The notes: generated from the letters alone by a model not told the origin. DNA of 64,000 nucleotides from Bradyrhizobium genosp. L (GCF_015624485.1 NZ_CP061378.1:1612001-1676000); one strand, 5' to 3'; shown: positions 45,652-55,416, counted from the first letter of the stretch. Numbers and translations: made by a program.

Positions 45652-48546
45652 TCAGTCCTTCTTGCGCGGCGTACGCTCGGGGCGCGCTGGCTCGCCGCCG
45701 CCTTCGGGCGCGGCCGGCTTGGCTTCGCCGCCGCTCTTGCGCGCGGAGTCCTTGATGCCCTGCATGTCGCGGGCCTCGCGGATCAGGCCGGGCATTTTGG
45801 CGAGGCTGCCGCCCTCGACGCCGATGTCGGAGAGGATCGAATCGATCAGCGGCGCCTGCACGCGATAGCGCAGCGCGGAGTCGATCACCTCGTCGGTGGC
45901 GCTGCGGCCGCTGCCATTGCCATGGCCGTTGCCGTTGAGCCCATCGACCTGGAGGATGCGGATGCCCTCGATCTTCTCCATCGGCTTGACGCTCTCGCGC
46001 ACGATGCCCTCGATGCGGTCGAGCAGCTTGCGGCGGAACAGCGAGTAGCGCGCCTGGTCGGTCAGCACGTTCTCGGCTTCGTTGAGCAGGCGTTGCGCCT
46101 CAGCCTCGACCGTGGCGCGGACACGCTCGGCCCCGGCCGCGATCCTGGTCTCCTCGGCCTGCTTCTCGGCGAGCAGCACCTCGACGGTCTTGCGCCGTTT
46201 TGCGATCTCGCTCTCCCGGGCGGTCACGACGCGCTCGGCCGCTTCAGTGGCATGCATCCGCGCTTCCTCGGCCGCGGCGCGCGCTGCGGACTCTTCCAGC
46301 GATTTCTGATGGATCGCAATAGCCTTCTCCATCAGCGTGGTCTCGACGTCCCTCTCGCGGTTGACCTCGAGCTTGCGCAGCTCGCGTTCACGGCCGACCC
46401 TGGCCTCGTCGAGGCCGCGGTCCGAAGCAATACGCGCGCGCTCGACCTCCTCGCGCGCGGCGATCTCGGCCTCCTGCAGCGACTGGTTGCGCGAGACTTC
46501 GAGCTGCTCGATGGAACGGCGCCGCGCGATCCGAGCCGCCTCCAATGCCTGCTCACGCGAGACGTCGGTGGTCTCGACTTCCTTGCGGGCCACGATCTCG
46601 GCCTGCTTGACCTGCCGATCGGCGTCGATCCGTTCCGAGCGCTTGGCGGCGAGCGCGATCACGCGTTCCTCGTCGGCGAGCTCGATCGCCTTCTTCTGGT
46701 CGATGTTCAGCACCTCGCGGGTCCGGGAGGAGGCGATCCGCTCGCTCTCCAGCGTCAACTCGACATCGATGCGCTGCCGCTCGATCGCGTCGCGGCGCTT
46801 CAGCTCGGCGGCCTCGATCGCCTCGGTGCGCTTGATCTCGAGCCCGCGGGTCTCCTGCTCGGCGCGAATGCGCTGCGCGGCGACGGATTTCTCCTGTGCA
46901 ATGCGCGCCGCCTCGATCGCTTCGCGCGCGGCGATATCGGCTTCCTCGATCGTGCGGGTGCGCGCGATCTCGAGCGCCCGGACGTGTTCCTCCTGCGCGA
47001 TCCGCGACGCTTCGGTGGCGTCGCGCGCCGTAATCCCCGCGATCTCGACGGCCTGGTTGCGTTCGATTTCGAGCTTGCGCGTGGTGTGATCGGCGCTGAT
47101 GCGCTCGGCGGCGAGCGTCTTCTCTCGGGTGATGCGCGCTGTTTCGACCGCCTTCTGCGCCTCGATCTCGGCCTCCTGGATGGTGCGGACCTGATGGATT
47201 TCCAGCGCGCGGGTGCGTTCGTCGGAGGAAATCCGCTCGACATTGACTGTCATGGTCTGAGCGATGCGTGCCTTCTCGGTCGCCTCGCGGGCAGCGATCT
47301 CGGCCTCCTCGACGGCGCGGGTGCGCTCGATCTCGCGCCGGCGGGTCTCTTCCTCGTTGGCGATGCGGGCGTCGGTGACGACGCGATCCTGCTGGATGCG
47401 CGCCTTCTCGATCGATTCGCGGGCGGCGATCTCGGCTTCCTCGACCGTGCGCATCCGCTCGATCTCGCGCTGGCGAACCTCGCGCTCCGAAGCAATGCGC
47501 GTGGTGTCGACCGCGCGCTGGTTGGCGATCCTGGCCTTCTCGATCTCCTCGCGCGCCAGCAGCTCCTTTTCTTCCACCGCGCGGGTCCGCTCGATCTCCC
47601 GGTGCCGGGTCTCGCGTTCGGAGGCTATCCGCGCCTCGGTGATGGCTTGCTCATTGGCGATGCGGGCCTTCTCGATGGTTTCGCGCGCGGTGATCTGGGC
47701 CTGTTCGGCCTCGGTCTCGCGCAGCGCGCGTTCGCGGGCGACCTCGGTGCGTTGCAGGGCGCGGCGCATCTCGATGTCGCGTTCCTGCTCCAGGCGCGCG
47801 GTCTCGCTCTCGCGCTCGATGTCCAGCGCCTGCCGCTCGGCCTCGAGGTTGCGGGTGCGGATCTTGATCATCGAGTCCTGTTCGATGTCGTTGCGCAGCT
47901 TGCGCCTGGCCTCGATGTCCTCCATCAGGCGGGTCAAGCCTTCGGCGTCGAAACGGTTCGAAGGATTGAAATATTCGAGGTCGGTCTGATCGAGGTCGGT
48001 GATCGCGACCGATTCCAGCTCGAGACCGTTCTGCGCCAGCGCTTCCGCGGCGTTGGCCTTGACGCGCGCGACATAGTCGCCGCGCTGCTCATGCATCTGC
48101 TCCATGGTCATTTCGGAGGCGACCGAGCGGATCGCGGAGATGAACTTGCCGGAGAGCAAGGTGTGCAGCTGCTCGGGCTCCATGGTGCGGCGGCCGAGCG
48201 TGGCGGCGGCGATCGACACCGCTTCGCGAGTCGGCTGGACGCGGACGTAAAAATCGGCCTCGATGTCCACGCGCATGCGGTCGCGGGTGATCACGGCGTC
48301 CTGCCGGGAGCGCACGATCCCCATCGGCAGCACGTTCATGTTGACCGGCGTGGTGTCGTGGATGAACGGTAGCACGAAGGCGCCGCCGTTGATCACCACG
48401 CGTTCGCCGAGGAAGCCGGTGCGGACGAAGGAGACCTCCTTCGATGAGCGGTGGTACAGCCAGTTCACGACATAGACGATGATGATGATCGCGACGATTG
48501 CGACGATGAGCCAGAGGATCAATTCACCTGCCAGCATCCCCGACAT
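45652..48546 (-). CDS. Giant flotillin-like (SPFH) membrane protein with 31 hendecad repeats
   Basis: 964 residues, about twice the usual flotillin length. One N-terminal membrane helix (about 9-30: LILWLIVAIVAIIIIVYVV), an SPFH/PHB domain (about 32-230; SFVRTGFLGERVVINGG, VDIEADFYVRVQP), then a long charged helix. From residue 284 to 624 there are 31 consecutive 11-residue units, each with Ile or Leu at its second position (RIANEQAITEA, EIERMRTVEEA, EIAARESIEKA), grouped mostly in 44-residue sets. The helix continues to about 830, followed by a C-terminal region with a Gly/Asn linker (NGNGHGNGSG) and a Pro-rich end. Flotillins oligomerise at the inner membrane to organise microdomains. GGAGGAAGAT precedes the ATG. 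Its job in this cluster is unknown. Confidence 0.93.
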   Translation of the reverse strand: MSGMLAGELILWLIVAIVAIIIIVYVVNWLYHRSSKEVSFVRTGFLGERVVINGGAFVLPFIHDTTPVNMNVLPMGIVRSRQDAVITRDRMRVDIEADFYVRVQPTREAVSIAAATLGRRTMEPEQLHTLLSGKFISAIRSVASEMTMEQMHEQRGDYVARVKANAAEALAQNGLELESVAITDLDQTDLEYFNPSNRFDAEGLTRLMEDIEARRKLRNDIEQDSMIKIRTRNLEAERQALDIERESETARLEQERDIEMRRALQRTEVARERALRETEAEQAQITARETIEKARIANEQAITEARIASERETRHREIERTRAVEEKELLAREEIEKARIANQRAVDTTRIASEREVRQREIERMRTVEEAEIAARESIEKARIQQDRVVTDARIANEEETRRREIERTRAVEEAEIAAREATEKARIAQTMTVNVERISSDERTRALEIHQVRTIQEAEIEAQKAVETARITREKTLAAERISADHTTRKLEIERNQAVEIAGITARDATEASRIAQEEHVRALEIARTRTIEEADIAAREAIEAARIAQEKSVAAQRIRAEQETRGLEIKRTEAIEAAELKRRDAIERQRIDVELTLESERIASSRTREVLNIDQKKAIELADEERVIALAAKRSERIDADRQVKQAEIVARKEVETTDVSREQALEAARIARRRSIEQLEVSRNQSLQEAEIAAREEVERARIASDRGLDEARVGRERELRKLEVNRERDVETTLMEKAIAIHQKSLEESAARAAAEEARMHATEAAERVVTARESEIAKRRKTVEVLLAEKQAEETRIAAGAERVRATVEAEAQRLLNEAENVLTDQARYSLFRRKLLDRIEGIVRESVKPMEKIEGIRILQVDGLNGNGHGNGSGRSATDEVIDSALRYRVQAPLIDSILSDIGVEGGSLAKMPGLIREARDMQGIKDSARKSGGEAKPAAPEGGGEPARPERTPRKKD

Positions 48547-48571
48547 ATCTTCCTCCCTTGGTCACAGCGCG

Positions 48572-49405
48572 TTAGCGCGCGCCGATCGCCTTGAATTTAC
48601 GAACCTGATCCGTCAGTGCCCGCTCCACCGGCAGGCGCTCCATCGAGGAGGCGCCGTAGAAGCCGTGGCAGTTGCGGGTCTGCTTCATGATGAAATCGGC
48701 ATCGGCGGGGTCGGCGATCGGACCGCCATGCGCGAGCACGATGATGTCGGAATTGACCGCGAGCGCGGCCTCGGCCCAGGCCTCGATCCGGGCAGGGCAG
48801 TCGGCGAGCTTCAGCGCGGTCTGCGCGCCGATCGTGCCGCCGGTGGTCAGGCCCATGTGGCAGACGATGATGTCGGCGCCGGCGATCGCCATCGCGGCGG
48901 CTTCCTGCTCGCTGAACACGTAGGGCGTGGTCAGCATGTCCTTGTCATGGGCCTTGGCGATCATGTCGATCTCGAGTGCATAGGACATCCCCGTTTCCTC
49001 CAAGTTGGCGCGGAAGGTGCCGTCGATCAGGCCGACGGTCGGGAAATTCTGCACGCCGGCGAAGCCGAGCGCCTTGATCTGGTCCAGGAACAGATCCATG
49101 TCGCGGAACGGATCGGTGCCGTTGACCCCGGCAAGTACCGGCGTCTTGCTTACGACCGGCAGCACTTCGCCGGCCATCTCGACCACGATGGCGTTGGCGT
49201 CGCCATAGGGCATCAGGCCGGCAAGGGAGCCGCGGCCGGCCATGCGGTAGCGGCCGGAATTGTAGATCACGATCAGGTCGACGCCGCCGGCCTCTTCGCA
49301 TTTTGCGGAGAGGCCGGTGCCGGCGCCGCCGCCGACGATCGGCTCGCCGCGCGCGACCATGTCGCGAAATCTCTTCAGCAGCGCCGCGCGTTCAAACCTG
49401 GCCAT
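48572..49405 (-). CDS. PEP-hydrolase-family TIM-barrel protein (Tm-1 C-terminal domain type)
   Basis: TIM-barrel protein of the phosphoenolpyruvate-hydrolase-like family: [88 protein letters not shown], and [15 protein letters not shown]. 277 residues. The same domain forms the C-terminal half of plant Tm-1, whose N-terminal half is UPF0261; here the UPF0261 part is encoded 3 bases upstream as a fusion to an ABC ATPase. Reaction unproven in bacteria. Confidence 0.9.
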   Translation of the reverse strand: MARFERAALLKRFRDMVARGEPIVGGGAGTGLSAKCEEAGGVDLIVIYNSGRYRMAGRGSLAGLMPYGDANAIVVEMAGEVLPVVSKTPVLAGVNGTDPFRDMDLFLDQIKALGFAGVQNFPTVGLIDGTFRANLEETGMSYALEIDMIAKAHDKDMLTTPYVFSEQEAAAMAIAGADIIVCHMGLTTGGTIGAQTALKLADCPARIEAWAEAALAVNSDIIVLAHGGPIADPADADFIMKQTRNCHGFYGASSMERLPVERALTDQVRKFKAIGAR

Positions 49406-49408
49406 GGG

Positions 49409-51619
49409 TCACCTCGCCACTCTCCGCCGACCACCGGCGCGTCCGAGCAAAGGACGGAACGCGCTGACGATGGCGGCGGTGAACTCGGGATCGTTGATGT
49501 TGCGCTTGATGCGGATGATCTGTCGGTTGCTGGTTTGGCGCACGGTGCGCTCCAGCGCGCCGAACAGCGCCGCGTCGGCATCGGGGTCCCAGAACGGCTG
49601 GCCAGGCGCATCGAGCGCGGAGACGCCGCCTTCGGGGAGGAAGAAGCGCACGATGCCGTCCATCTGGTTCAGCCTGTCGCCGATCCAGCGGCCGATCCGC
49701 TCGTTTTCGTCCGGCGTCGTCCGCATCAGGGTGACCTGCGGATTGTGGACGTGGAATTTACGCTGCCGGTAGCGTTCGGGGATGGTGTCCGGCGCACCGA
49801 AGTTGACCATGTCGAGCGCGCCGACCGAACCGACATAGGGCACGCGGCTGCGGATGATGGCACCGAAGCGGTCGTCGGTCGCCGGGAATACGCCGCCCAT
49901 CAGGAGGTCGCAGACTTCGGTCGTGGTGAGATCGATCACGCCGGCGATCTGGCCGGACTCGACCAGCTTCTCCATCGAGCGGCCGCCGACGCCAGTGGCG
50001 TGGAACACCAGGCATTCGAAGTCCTCGCGCAAGTCGGCTGCCATCTTCTGGACGGCCGGCGTCGTCACACCGAACATTGTGATGCCGATCGCGGGCAGGC
50101 CGGAGCCTGCGTTACGCGGCTTGCTCGACTGTTCATCGAGCCGCGCCTTGACCATGCCGACCAGCGCGTTGGCGCCGTTGCCGAGCACCGTGCGCGAGAT
50201 CGCGTTGAGGCCCTGCACGTCGGTCACGGAATACATCATGGTGATGTCGGCCGGGCCGACATAGGGACCGACATCCCCGGAGGCGACCGAGGAAATGATG
50301 AGCTTCGGCACGCCGACCGGCAGCGCGCGCATCGCCGGCGCGACCAGCGACGCACCGCCCGACCCGCCGGCCGAGATGATTCCCGCGATATTGCCCTGAC
50401 GGCGCAGCCATCGTTCGAATGCCTCCGCCATCGCGGTGACCGAGGCGCCGCGATCGCTGCCGAACACGCCCGAGCCGCCACGGCCATGATTCAGCGCGAT
50501 CTCCTGCGCCGTGACATCGCAGCTCGCCGCCTTGCCGCTGGTCGAGACATCGACCAGGCGCGTGCGCAGTCCGCTGCCCGCAATGATGTCGCGGATGAAG
50601 CGCAGCTCGGCGCCCTTGGTGTCGAGCGTGCCAACGACCAGCACGACGGGTGGCCCCGACGTCCTCGATGCCACAGGCTCGCTCGTTCGGCGATTTGTCC
50701 CGTCCAACCGCGTGACACCCGCGGATTGCGTCCGTGCCGCCGCCTCGATCCGGGCGATCGGCACCGGTCGCGACCAGCGCGTCGGGAGCACGGGATTGGA
50801 GACGTAGATGCGGACCGGGCCCTTGCGTTCGGGTTGCGGGCCGCCGGCGGCGTCAGTCTTCGCCGGTCGGACCTCGACGTCGGTCTCGTCGCTGCCATGC
50901 GTGCCGACGCCGAGCAGCCGCTGCTGCAACTCGCGGTCGGCGGCAAGGCGCGCGGAGTCGATGATGCGGTTGATACGGCCATTGACCATGATCGCGACGT
51001 TCTGCGACACAGCCGTCGCCACGCCGATATTCTGCTCGATGACCAGGACCGAGATGTCGCCTTCGTCGCCGAGCCGCAGCAGCATCTCCTCGACCTGCGC
51101 CACGATGACGGGCGCCAGCCCCTCGGTCGGCTCGTCCATGATCAAGAGCTGCGGGTTGGTCAGCAGCGCGCGCGCGATCGCGAGCATTTGCTGCTCGCCG
51201 CCGGAAAGCTGGCTGCCGCCGTGACCCTTGCGCTCGGCGAGCCGCGGGAAGGTGTCGTAGATGCGTTCGGCCGTCCAGGCGCCGCGCCGCAGGCCGCCGG
51301 CAAGTGCGAGATGCTCGTCGACGGTGAGCGAGCGCCACAGCCGCCGGCCTTGCGGCACATAGCCGACGCCGAGCCGGGCGATCCGCGCCGGAGGTTGCCG
51401 CGTTACCTCTTCGCCTCGGATCCGGATCGAGCCGGCGCTGACACGAACCAGGCCCATGATCGCCTTGCACAGGGTGGTCTTGCCCATGCCGTTGCGGCCG
51501 ACCACCGAGAACACGCCGGAAGAGAGCGTGAGGTCGACGCCCTGCAGCGCGTGCGAATGCCCGTAATAGACATCGAGGCCCTTCACCTCGAGCGCGGGAG
51601 CTGTGCGGCGGTCATTCAT
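49409..51619 (-). CDS. Fusion: LivF-type ABC ATPase + UPF0261/Tm-1-like ATP-binding domain
   Basis: Residues 8-240 are a branched-chain-type ABC ATPase: Walker A GRNGMGKTT (41-49), signature LSGGEQQMLAIARAL, Walker B LLIMDEPTEG. After an 80-residue charged linker (about 240-322), residues 323-728 form a complete UPF0261 domain: VVLVVGTLDTKGAELRFIRD, LGNGANALVGMVKARL, FHATGVGGRSMEKLVESG, DLTTTEVCDLLMGG, and a GRWIGDRLN C-terminal helix. UPF0261 is the ATP-binding N-terminal domain of plant Tm-1. The fused ATPase replaces LivF in this operon. The start overlaps the LivG-like stop. 736 residues in one frame. Confidence 0.92.
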   Translation of the reverse strand: MNDRRTAPALEVKGLDVYYGHSHALQGVDLTLSSGVFSVVGRNGMGKTTLCKAIMGLVRVSAGSIRIRGEEVTRQPPARIARLGVGYVPQGRRLWRSLTVDEHLALAGGLRRGAWTAERIYDTFPRLAERKGHGGSQLSGGEQQMLAIARALLTNPQLLIMDEPTEGLAPVIVAQVEEMLLRLGDEGDISVLVIEQNIGVATAVSQNVAIMVNGRINRIIDSARLAADRELQQRLLGVGTHGSDETDVEVRPAKTDAAGGPQPERKGPVRIYVSNPVLPTRWSRPVPIARIEAAARTQSAGVTRLDGTNRRTSEPVASRTSGPPVVLVVGTLDTKGAELRFIRDIIAGSGLRTRLVDVSTSGKAASCDVTAQEIALNHGRGGSGVFGSDRGASVTAMAEAFERWLRRQGNIAGIISAGGSGGASLVAPAMRALPVGVPKLIISSVASGDVGPYVGPADITMMYSVTDVQGLNAISRTVLGNGANALVGMVKARLDEQSSKPRNAGSGLPAIGITMFGVTTPAVQKMAADLREDFECLVFHATGVGGRSMEKLVESGQIAGVIDLTTTEVCDLLMGGVFPATDDRFGAIIRSRVPYVGSVGALDMVNFGAPDTIPERYRQRKFHVHNPQVTLMRTTPDENERIGRWIGDRLNQMDGIVRFFLPEGGVSALDAPGQPFWDPDADAALFGALERTVRQTSNRQIIRIKRNINDPEFTAAIVSAFRPLLGRAGGRRRVAR

Positions 51620-52394
51620 GGCCGCCTCCGAGATAGAGCTCCTGCACCTCGGGATCGGTCTCGATCTCGCGCGGAGGGCCTTCCTTGAAGATGCGGCCGT
51701 TGTGCATCATCGTCACGCTCTCGACCACGCGCAGCGCGACGTCCATGTCATGCTCGATGATGATGTAGCCGATATGCGCCGGCAGCGAGGTCAGGATCTC
51801 GATCAACTCGCGGCGCTCGGTCGGCGACAATCCTGCCGCCGGCTCGTCGAACAGGATGAAGCGTGGCGCGCCGGCGAGCGCCAGCGCAATCTCCAGCTGG
51901 CGTTGCTGGCCGTGGGCGAGCTCGGCAACGCGTTGGTCCTTCACGGCGGTGAGATGCACGGCTTGAACCAGCGTCTCGGTCGCGTGCATCAGCGCGTCGT
52001 TCTGGCCGGGGCGGAGGAACGAGAAGCGGCCGCGCGAGACGCCACGGCAGGCGAGGTAGACGTTGTCCTGTACCGTGAGGCCGGGGAACAACGCCGAGAT
52101 CTGGTAGGTGCGGCGCAGGCCGCGGCGGATCCGTTCGTAAGGCGGGAACTGGGTGATGTCCTCGCCGAAGAAGCGGATGGTGCCGGATGAGGGCGGGAAG
52201 TCGCCGGTGATGCAGTTGAACAGCGTGGTCTTGCCGGCGCCGTTGGAGCCGAGCACCGCGCGCCGCTCGCCGGGACGGACGGTGATAGTGACGTCGGTCA
52301 GCGCCGCCAGCGCGCCGAACAGCCGCGTCACGCCGCGCAGCTCCAAGGCCGCACCGGCGCCGACCGCGGACAGTCGCTGTGCGACGCTATCCAT
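51612..52394 (-). CDS. Branched-chain-type ABC transporter ATP-binding protein (LivG-like)
   Basis: Cytoplasmic ATPase: Walker A GSNGAGKTT, a divergent signature ELAHGQQRQLEIALAL (usual for LivG), Walker B FILFDEPAAGLSP, and the H-loop IIEHDMDV. 260 residues. Overlaps the LivM-like gene by 8 bases at its start and the LivF fusion by 8 bases at its end, so the three are co-translated. Confidence 0.94.
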   Translation of the reverse strand: MDSVAQRLSAVGAGAALELRGVTRLFGALAALTDVTITVRPGERRAVLGSNGAGKTTLFNCITGDFPPSSGTIRFFGEDITQFPPYERIRRGLRRTYQISALFPGLTVQDNVYLACRGVSRGRFSFLRPGQNDALMHATETLVQAVHLTAVKDQRVAELAHGQQRQLEIALALAGAPRFILFDEPAAGLSPTERRELIEILTSLPAHIGYIIIEHDMDVALRVVESVTMMHNGRIFKEGPPREIETDPEVQELYLGGGHE

Positions 52395-53472
52395 GGCGGC
52401 CTCCGCGTGAGCGCGTTGCAGAGGAGGTGTTGCGGCGGCGCCAGCGTTCCCACAGGCCGATCACGCCGTCGGACGACCAGAACACGATGGCGAGGAAGCC
52501 GAGCCCGATCAGCAGCCGGAAGCGATTGCCGTCGAGCCCCACCTTGACCAGCAGGTCGATCGCAAATGTCCGCAGCAGGACGAAGATCAAGGCACCGATG
52601 AACGGGCCGATCGGCCGCGTGATGCCGCCGACCACGGCGATGATCAGGACGTCGATGCAGGCGTTGACGCTGACCGAGCCCGGCGAGATTTGCCGGTAGT
52701 TCCAGACCTGCAGCACCCCTCCGAGCGCGGCGATGAAGGCGGCGAAGGCATAGGCTGCGATGCGGTGCGCATTGGGATTGAAGCCGAGCGCGGCCATGCG
52801 GCGCGAATTGTCGCGCACGCCTTGCAGCGCGAGGCCGAACGGGGCGCGCGAGATGTACTGGACCGCGAAGTAGCAGATCGCGGCGACGCTGAGCGTCACG
52901 TAGTAGAAGGCGATATCTGCGCGCCAGTCGACACCCCAGAAATGCGGCGTCGCGATCGTGTTCATGCCGGTATGGCCGTTGAAGATCGCCCAGTTCTGGT
53001 TGGTGAAATAGTAGAACGCCGCGCCGATCGCCAGCGTGATCATGATGGTGTAGATGCCCTCGGTGCGCACCGCGAGCGCGCCGCCGAGCGTGCCGAACAG
53101 CGTCGCCAGCGCCAGCGCCATCGGGGTCGCCAGCCACCATGGCCAGCCCAGGCTGATATTCGCGTTGCCGCTGACGCCGAACACCGCGACCATGTAGCCG
53201 GCAAAACCGGCGATGGTGAGCTGCATCAGGCTGACCATGCCGCCATAGCCGGCGAGGAACATCAGGCTGAGCGCGATGATGCCGAGGATCAGCGTGGTGG
53301 CGAAGATCTCGATCAGGAAGAAGCCGTTGGCGATGACAGGCATGATCACGAGGATCAGCGCCACCAGCCATGCCGCCGGGTTCTGGAACTCCGGCCAGGC
53401 GCGGATGAAGGCGCGGCGCGCCGTTGATGCGGTGGCGTCGGGGCGAAGCTGGGTGCTCTGCAACAGCGACAT
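52387..53472 (-). CDS. Branched-chain-type ABC transporter permease (LivM-like)
   Basis: Inner-membrane permease with about ten hydrophobic segments (AAWLVALILVIMPVIANGFFLIEIF, ATTLILGIIALSLMFLAGYGGMVSLMQ) and the LivM motif ALQGVRDNSRRMAALGFNPNAHRIAAYAFAA. 361 residues. Starts one base before the end of the LivH-like stop. Confidence 0.94.
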   Translation of the reverse strand: MSLLQSTQLRPDATASTARRAFIRAWPEFQNPAAWLVALILVIMPVIANGFFLIEIFATTLILGIIALSLMFLAGYGGMVSLMQLTIAGFAGYMVAVFGVSGNANISLGWPWWLATPMALALATLFGTLGGALAVRTEGIYTIMITLAIGAAFYYFTNQNWAIFNGHTGMNTIATPHFWGVDWRADIAFYYVTLSVAAICYFAVQYISRAPFGLALQGVRDNSRRMAALGFNPNAHRIAAYAFAAFIAALGGVLQVWNYRQISPGSVSVNACIDVLIIAVVGGITRPIGPFIGALIFVLLRTFAIDLLVKVGLDGNRFRLLIGLGFLAIVFWSSDGVIGLWERWRRRNTSSATRSRGGRHG

Positions 53473-54483
53473 TCATCGCCTCGCGAGCAGGCCCTGCGGC
53501 CGCACTGCCAGCACCAGCACCATGATCAGGAAGGTGACGACGATGGCGTAGGTCGGGATGTAGACCGAGCCGAGCTGTTCGGCGAGGCCGATGATGACGG
53601 CGCCGAGTGCCGCCCCCGGGATCGAGCCCATGCCGCCGACGATCACGACCACCAGCGAGGCGAGCAGGAAGCGGGTGTCCTCGCCTGGCGACAGCGACTG
53701 GAAGGTGCCGCCGACGACGCCGGCGATGCCGGCCAATCCAGCGCCGAGCGCGAACACCAGCACGAAGACGAGCTGGATCCGCACGCCTGTCGCCGCCAGG
53801 ATGTCGCGGTCGTCGACGCCGGCGCGCACGATCATGCCGATCCGGGTGCGGTTGAGCGCGAGCCACATCGCGACGCCGATCACGACGGAGGCGGCGAAGA
53901 TCACCAGCCGCACCAGCGGATATTGCAGATAGACCGGCTCGCCGGAGGATTTCACCGCCGTGAGCAGCGGCAGCTGTACCGGGCCGATCAGCCAGCTAGG
54001 GGTCTGGATCTGGTAGAAGTCGCCGCCGAACACCCACAGCATCAGGTCGGCGAACACGATCGACAGACCGATCGTCACCATGGTTTGCCTGAGGTCCTGG
54101 CCCTCCATGCGGCGGAACACGGCAAGCTGCAGGATCACGCCGAGCGCCGCCACCGCGATGAAGGCGACGATGAAGCTCAGGATCCACGACCCGGTCCAGG
54201 TGCTGATGGCGTAGCCGATATAGCCGCCGAACAGATAGAGCGAGCCGTGCGCGAGGTTGACGTTGCGCATCAGGCCGAAGATCAGCGTGAAGCCGCTCGC
54301 CACCAGGAAATACAGCCCGCCGAGCGTGATGCCGTTGAGCACCGCGTTGAGGAACACGCGCTTGCGGCCGATCGCGGCTTCCAGCCCCGGCGGCCAGATC
54401 GCGAACACGAGCCACAGCAGCACCGCGATCGCGATGATTGCGATCAGCGCCCAGGCCGGATGGCGTTCGATGAAGGAGGCCAT
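53473..54483 (-). CDS. Branched-chain-type ABC transporter permease (LivH-like)
   Basis: Partner permease with NGITLGGLYFLVASGFTLIFGLMRNVNLAHGSLY, the LivH fingerprint, then about seven further hydrophobic segments and MWLALNRTRIGMIVRAGVDDRDILAATGV. 336 residues. An extra N-terminal helix (HPAWALIAIIAIAVLLWLVFAI) precedes the usual start. It follows the AraC gene by 114 bases. Confidence 0.94.
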   Translation of the reverse strand: MASFIERHPAWALIAIIAIAVLLWLVFAIWPPGLEAAIGRKRVFLNAVLNGITLGGLYFLVASGFTLIFGLMRNVNLAHGSLYLFGGYIGYAISTWTGSWILSFIVAFIAVAALGVILQLAVFRRMEGQDLRQTMVTIGLSIVFADLMLWVFGGDFYQIQTPSWLIGPVQLPLLTAVKSSGEPVYLQYPLVRLVIFAASVVIGVAMWLALNRTRIGMIVRAGVDDRDILAATGVRIQLVFVLVFALGAGLAGIAGVVGGTFQSLSPGEDTRFLLASLVVVIVGGMGSIPGAALGAVIIGLAEQLGSVYIPTYAIVVTFLIMVLVLAVRPQGLLARR

Positions 54484-54597
54484 CTCCGTCGCGTTCCCTC
54501 GAGCCGCGACCGTCTGCCGGGTCGCGTATCTCCCATCCTATCGAGGGCGAGCGGGCCTGATTTGATCGAGAGTATCTTTTATCGTTCCGGAACCCGC

Positions 54598-55416
54598 TTA
54601 CGGCCGCAACACCTTGGCGGCGCGGCGATAGTCGGTCGGGGCCATGCCGACATTGGCGGCGAAGAAGCGGGTGAATCCGCTCTGCGAGGAGAAGCCGAGG
54701 TCGAAGCCGATATCGGCGATCGGCGATTCCGTCGCGACCAGTGCATCCAGCGCCTGCTCCATGATCAACGTGTTCATGTAGAGGTGTGGTGTGACGCCGG
54801 TCTGGGTGCGGAACAGCCGGTAGAAATGCGGCCGCGACAGGCCGGCTTCGCGCGCGATCGCGTCGAGCTCGATCTCGGCGCCGGGGCTTTCCGACATCAG
54901 CTTGATCGACTTGCGGACCCGGAAATCGGTGACCGCAGCCGTCGCCCGCGCCTCGGCTGCCGCCTGCCAGCTCTCCTCGTAGCAGGAATCGATCAGTTGC
55001 CGCAGCTCGCAATCGAGGCTGCGCAGCGATGGCGCGCCGCACACCAGCGCTGCGGTGCGGCGGATCAATTTGTCGAGCGCCGCGGTGCGGGGAAAGAAGG
55101 TGCGGCCGAACCGCATGGCTTGCGTATTGGCGCCGGCGGGCGCGAACCATTCGGCGTTGACATAGAGCACGAAGAAGATCGCGCCGTGGTCGATGTCGGC
55201 CGGCAGAAAATTGTGCGGCTCCCATGGGTTGACCGCGACCACGGTATCATCCTTGAGCAGCCAGCGCTGCTCGGAGACGTCGATCTGCGCCGGCGTACCG
55301 CCGACATGAAAGATCAGGTGCCCTTCGCGGTGCGCATGCACGTTGAAGGGACGGTTCAACTGATAGACCGTCGCGCGGCCGAACCGGCCGTGGAAGACGG
55401 CAAGCGCCCTGCTCAT
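54598..55416 (-). CDS. AraC-family transcriptional regulator
   Basis: N-terminal cupin-type effector domain (FNVHAHREGHLIFHVGG, VVAVNPWEPHNFLP) and C-terminal double helix-turn-helix (about 170-272: ELDAIAREAGLSRPHFYRLFRTQTGVTPHLYMN, SPIADIGFDLGFSSQSGFTRFFAANVGMAPTDYRR). 272 residues. It is encoded inside the transporter cluster, between the binding-protein and LivH genes, on the same strand. Control of the whole 22-kb cluster is the natural inference. Confidence 0.92.
   Translation of the reverse strand: MSRALAVFHGRFGRATVYQLNRPFNVHAHREGHLIFHVGGTPAQIDVSEQRWLLKDDTVVAVNPWEPHNFLPADIDHGAIFFVLYVNAEWFAPAGANTQAMRFGRTFFPRTAALDKLIRRTAALVCGAPSLRSLDCELRQLIDSCYEESWQAAAEARATAAVTDFRVRKSIKLMSESPGAEIELDAIAREAGLSRPHFYRLFRTQTGVTPHLYMNTLIMEQALDALVATESPIADIGFDLGFSSQSGFTRFFAANVGMAPTDYRRAAKVLRP

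Noticed and set aside
45196-48372. 1058-codon open frame on the plus strand
   Set aside because: Mirror of the repetitive flotillin gene; its Leu/Asp/Arg periodicity simply reflects the 33-base repeat on the other strand.
48479-51688. 1069-codon open frame on the plus strand
   Set aside because: Antisense shadow of the PEP-hydrolase-family and LivF-UPF0261 genes; no ribosome site and no recognisable domain.
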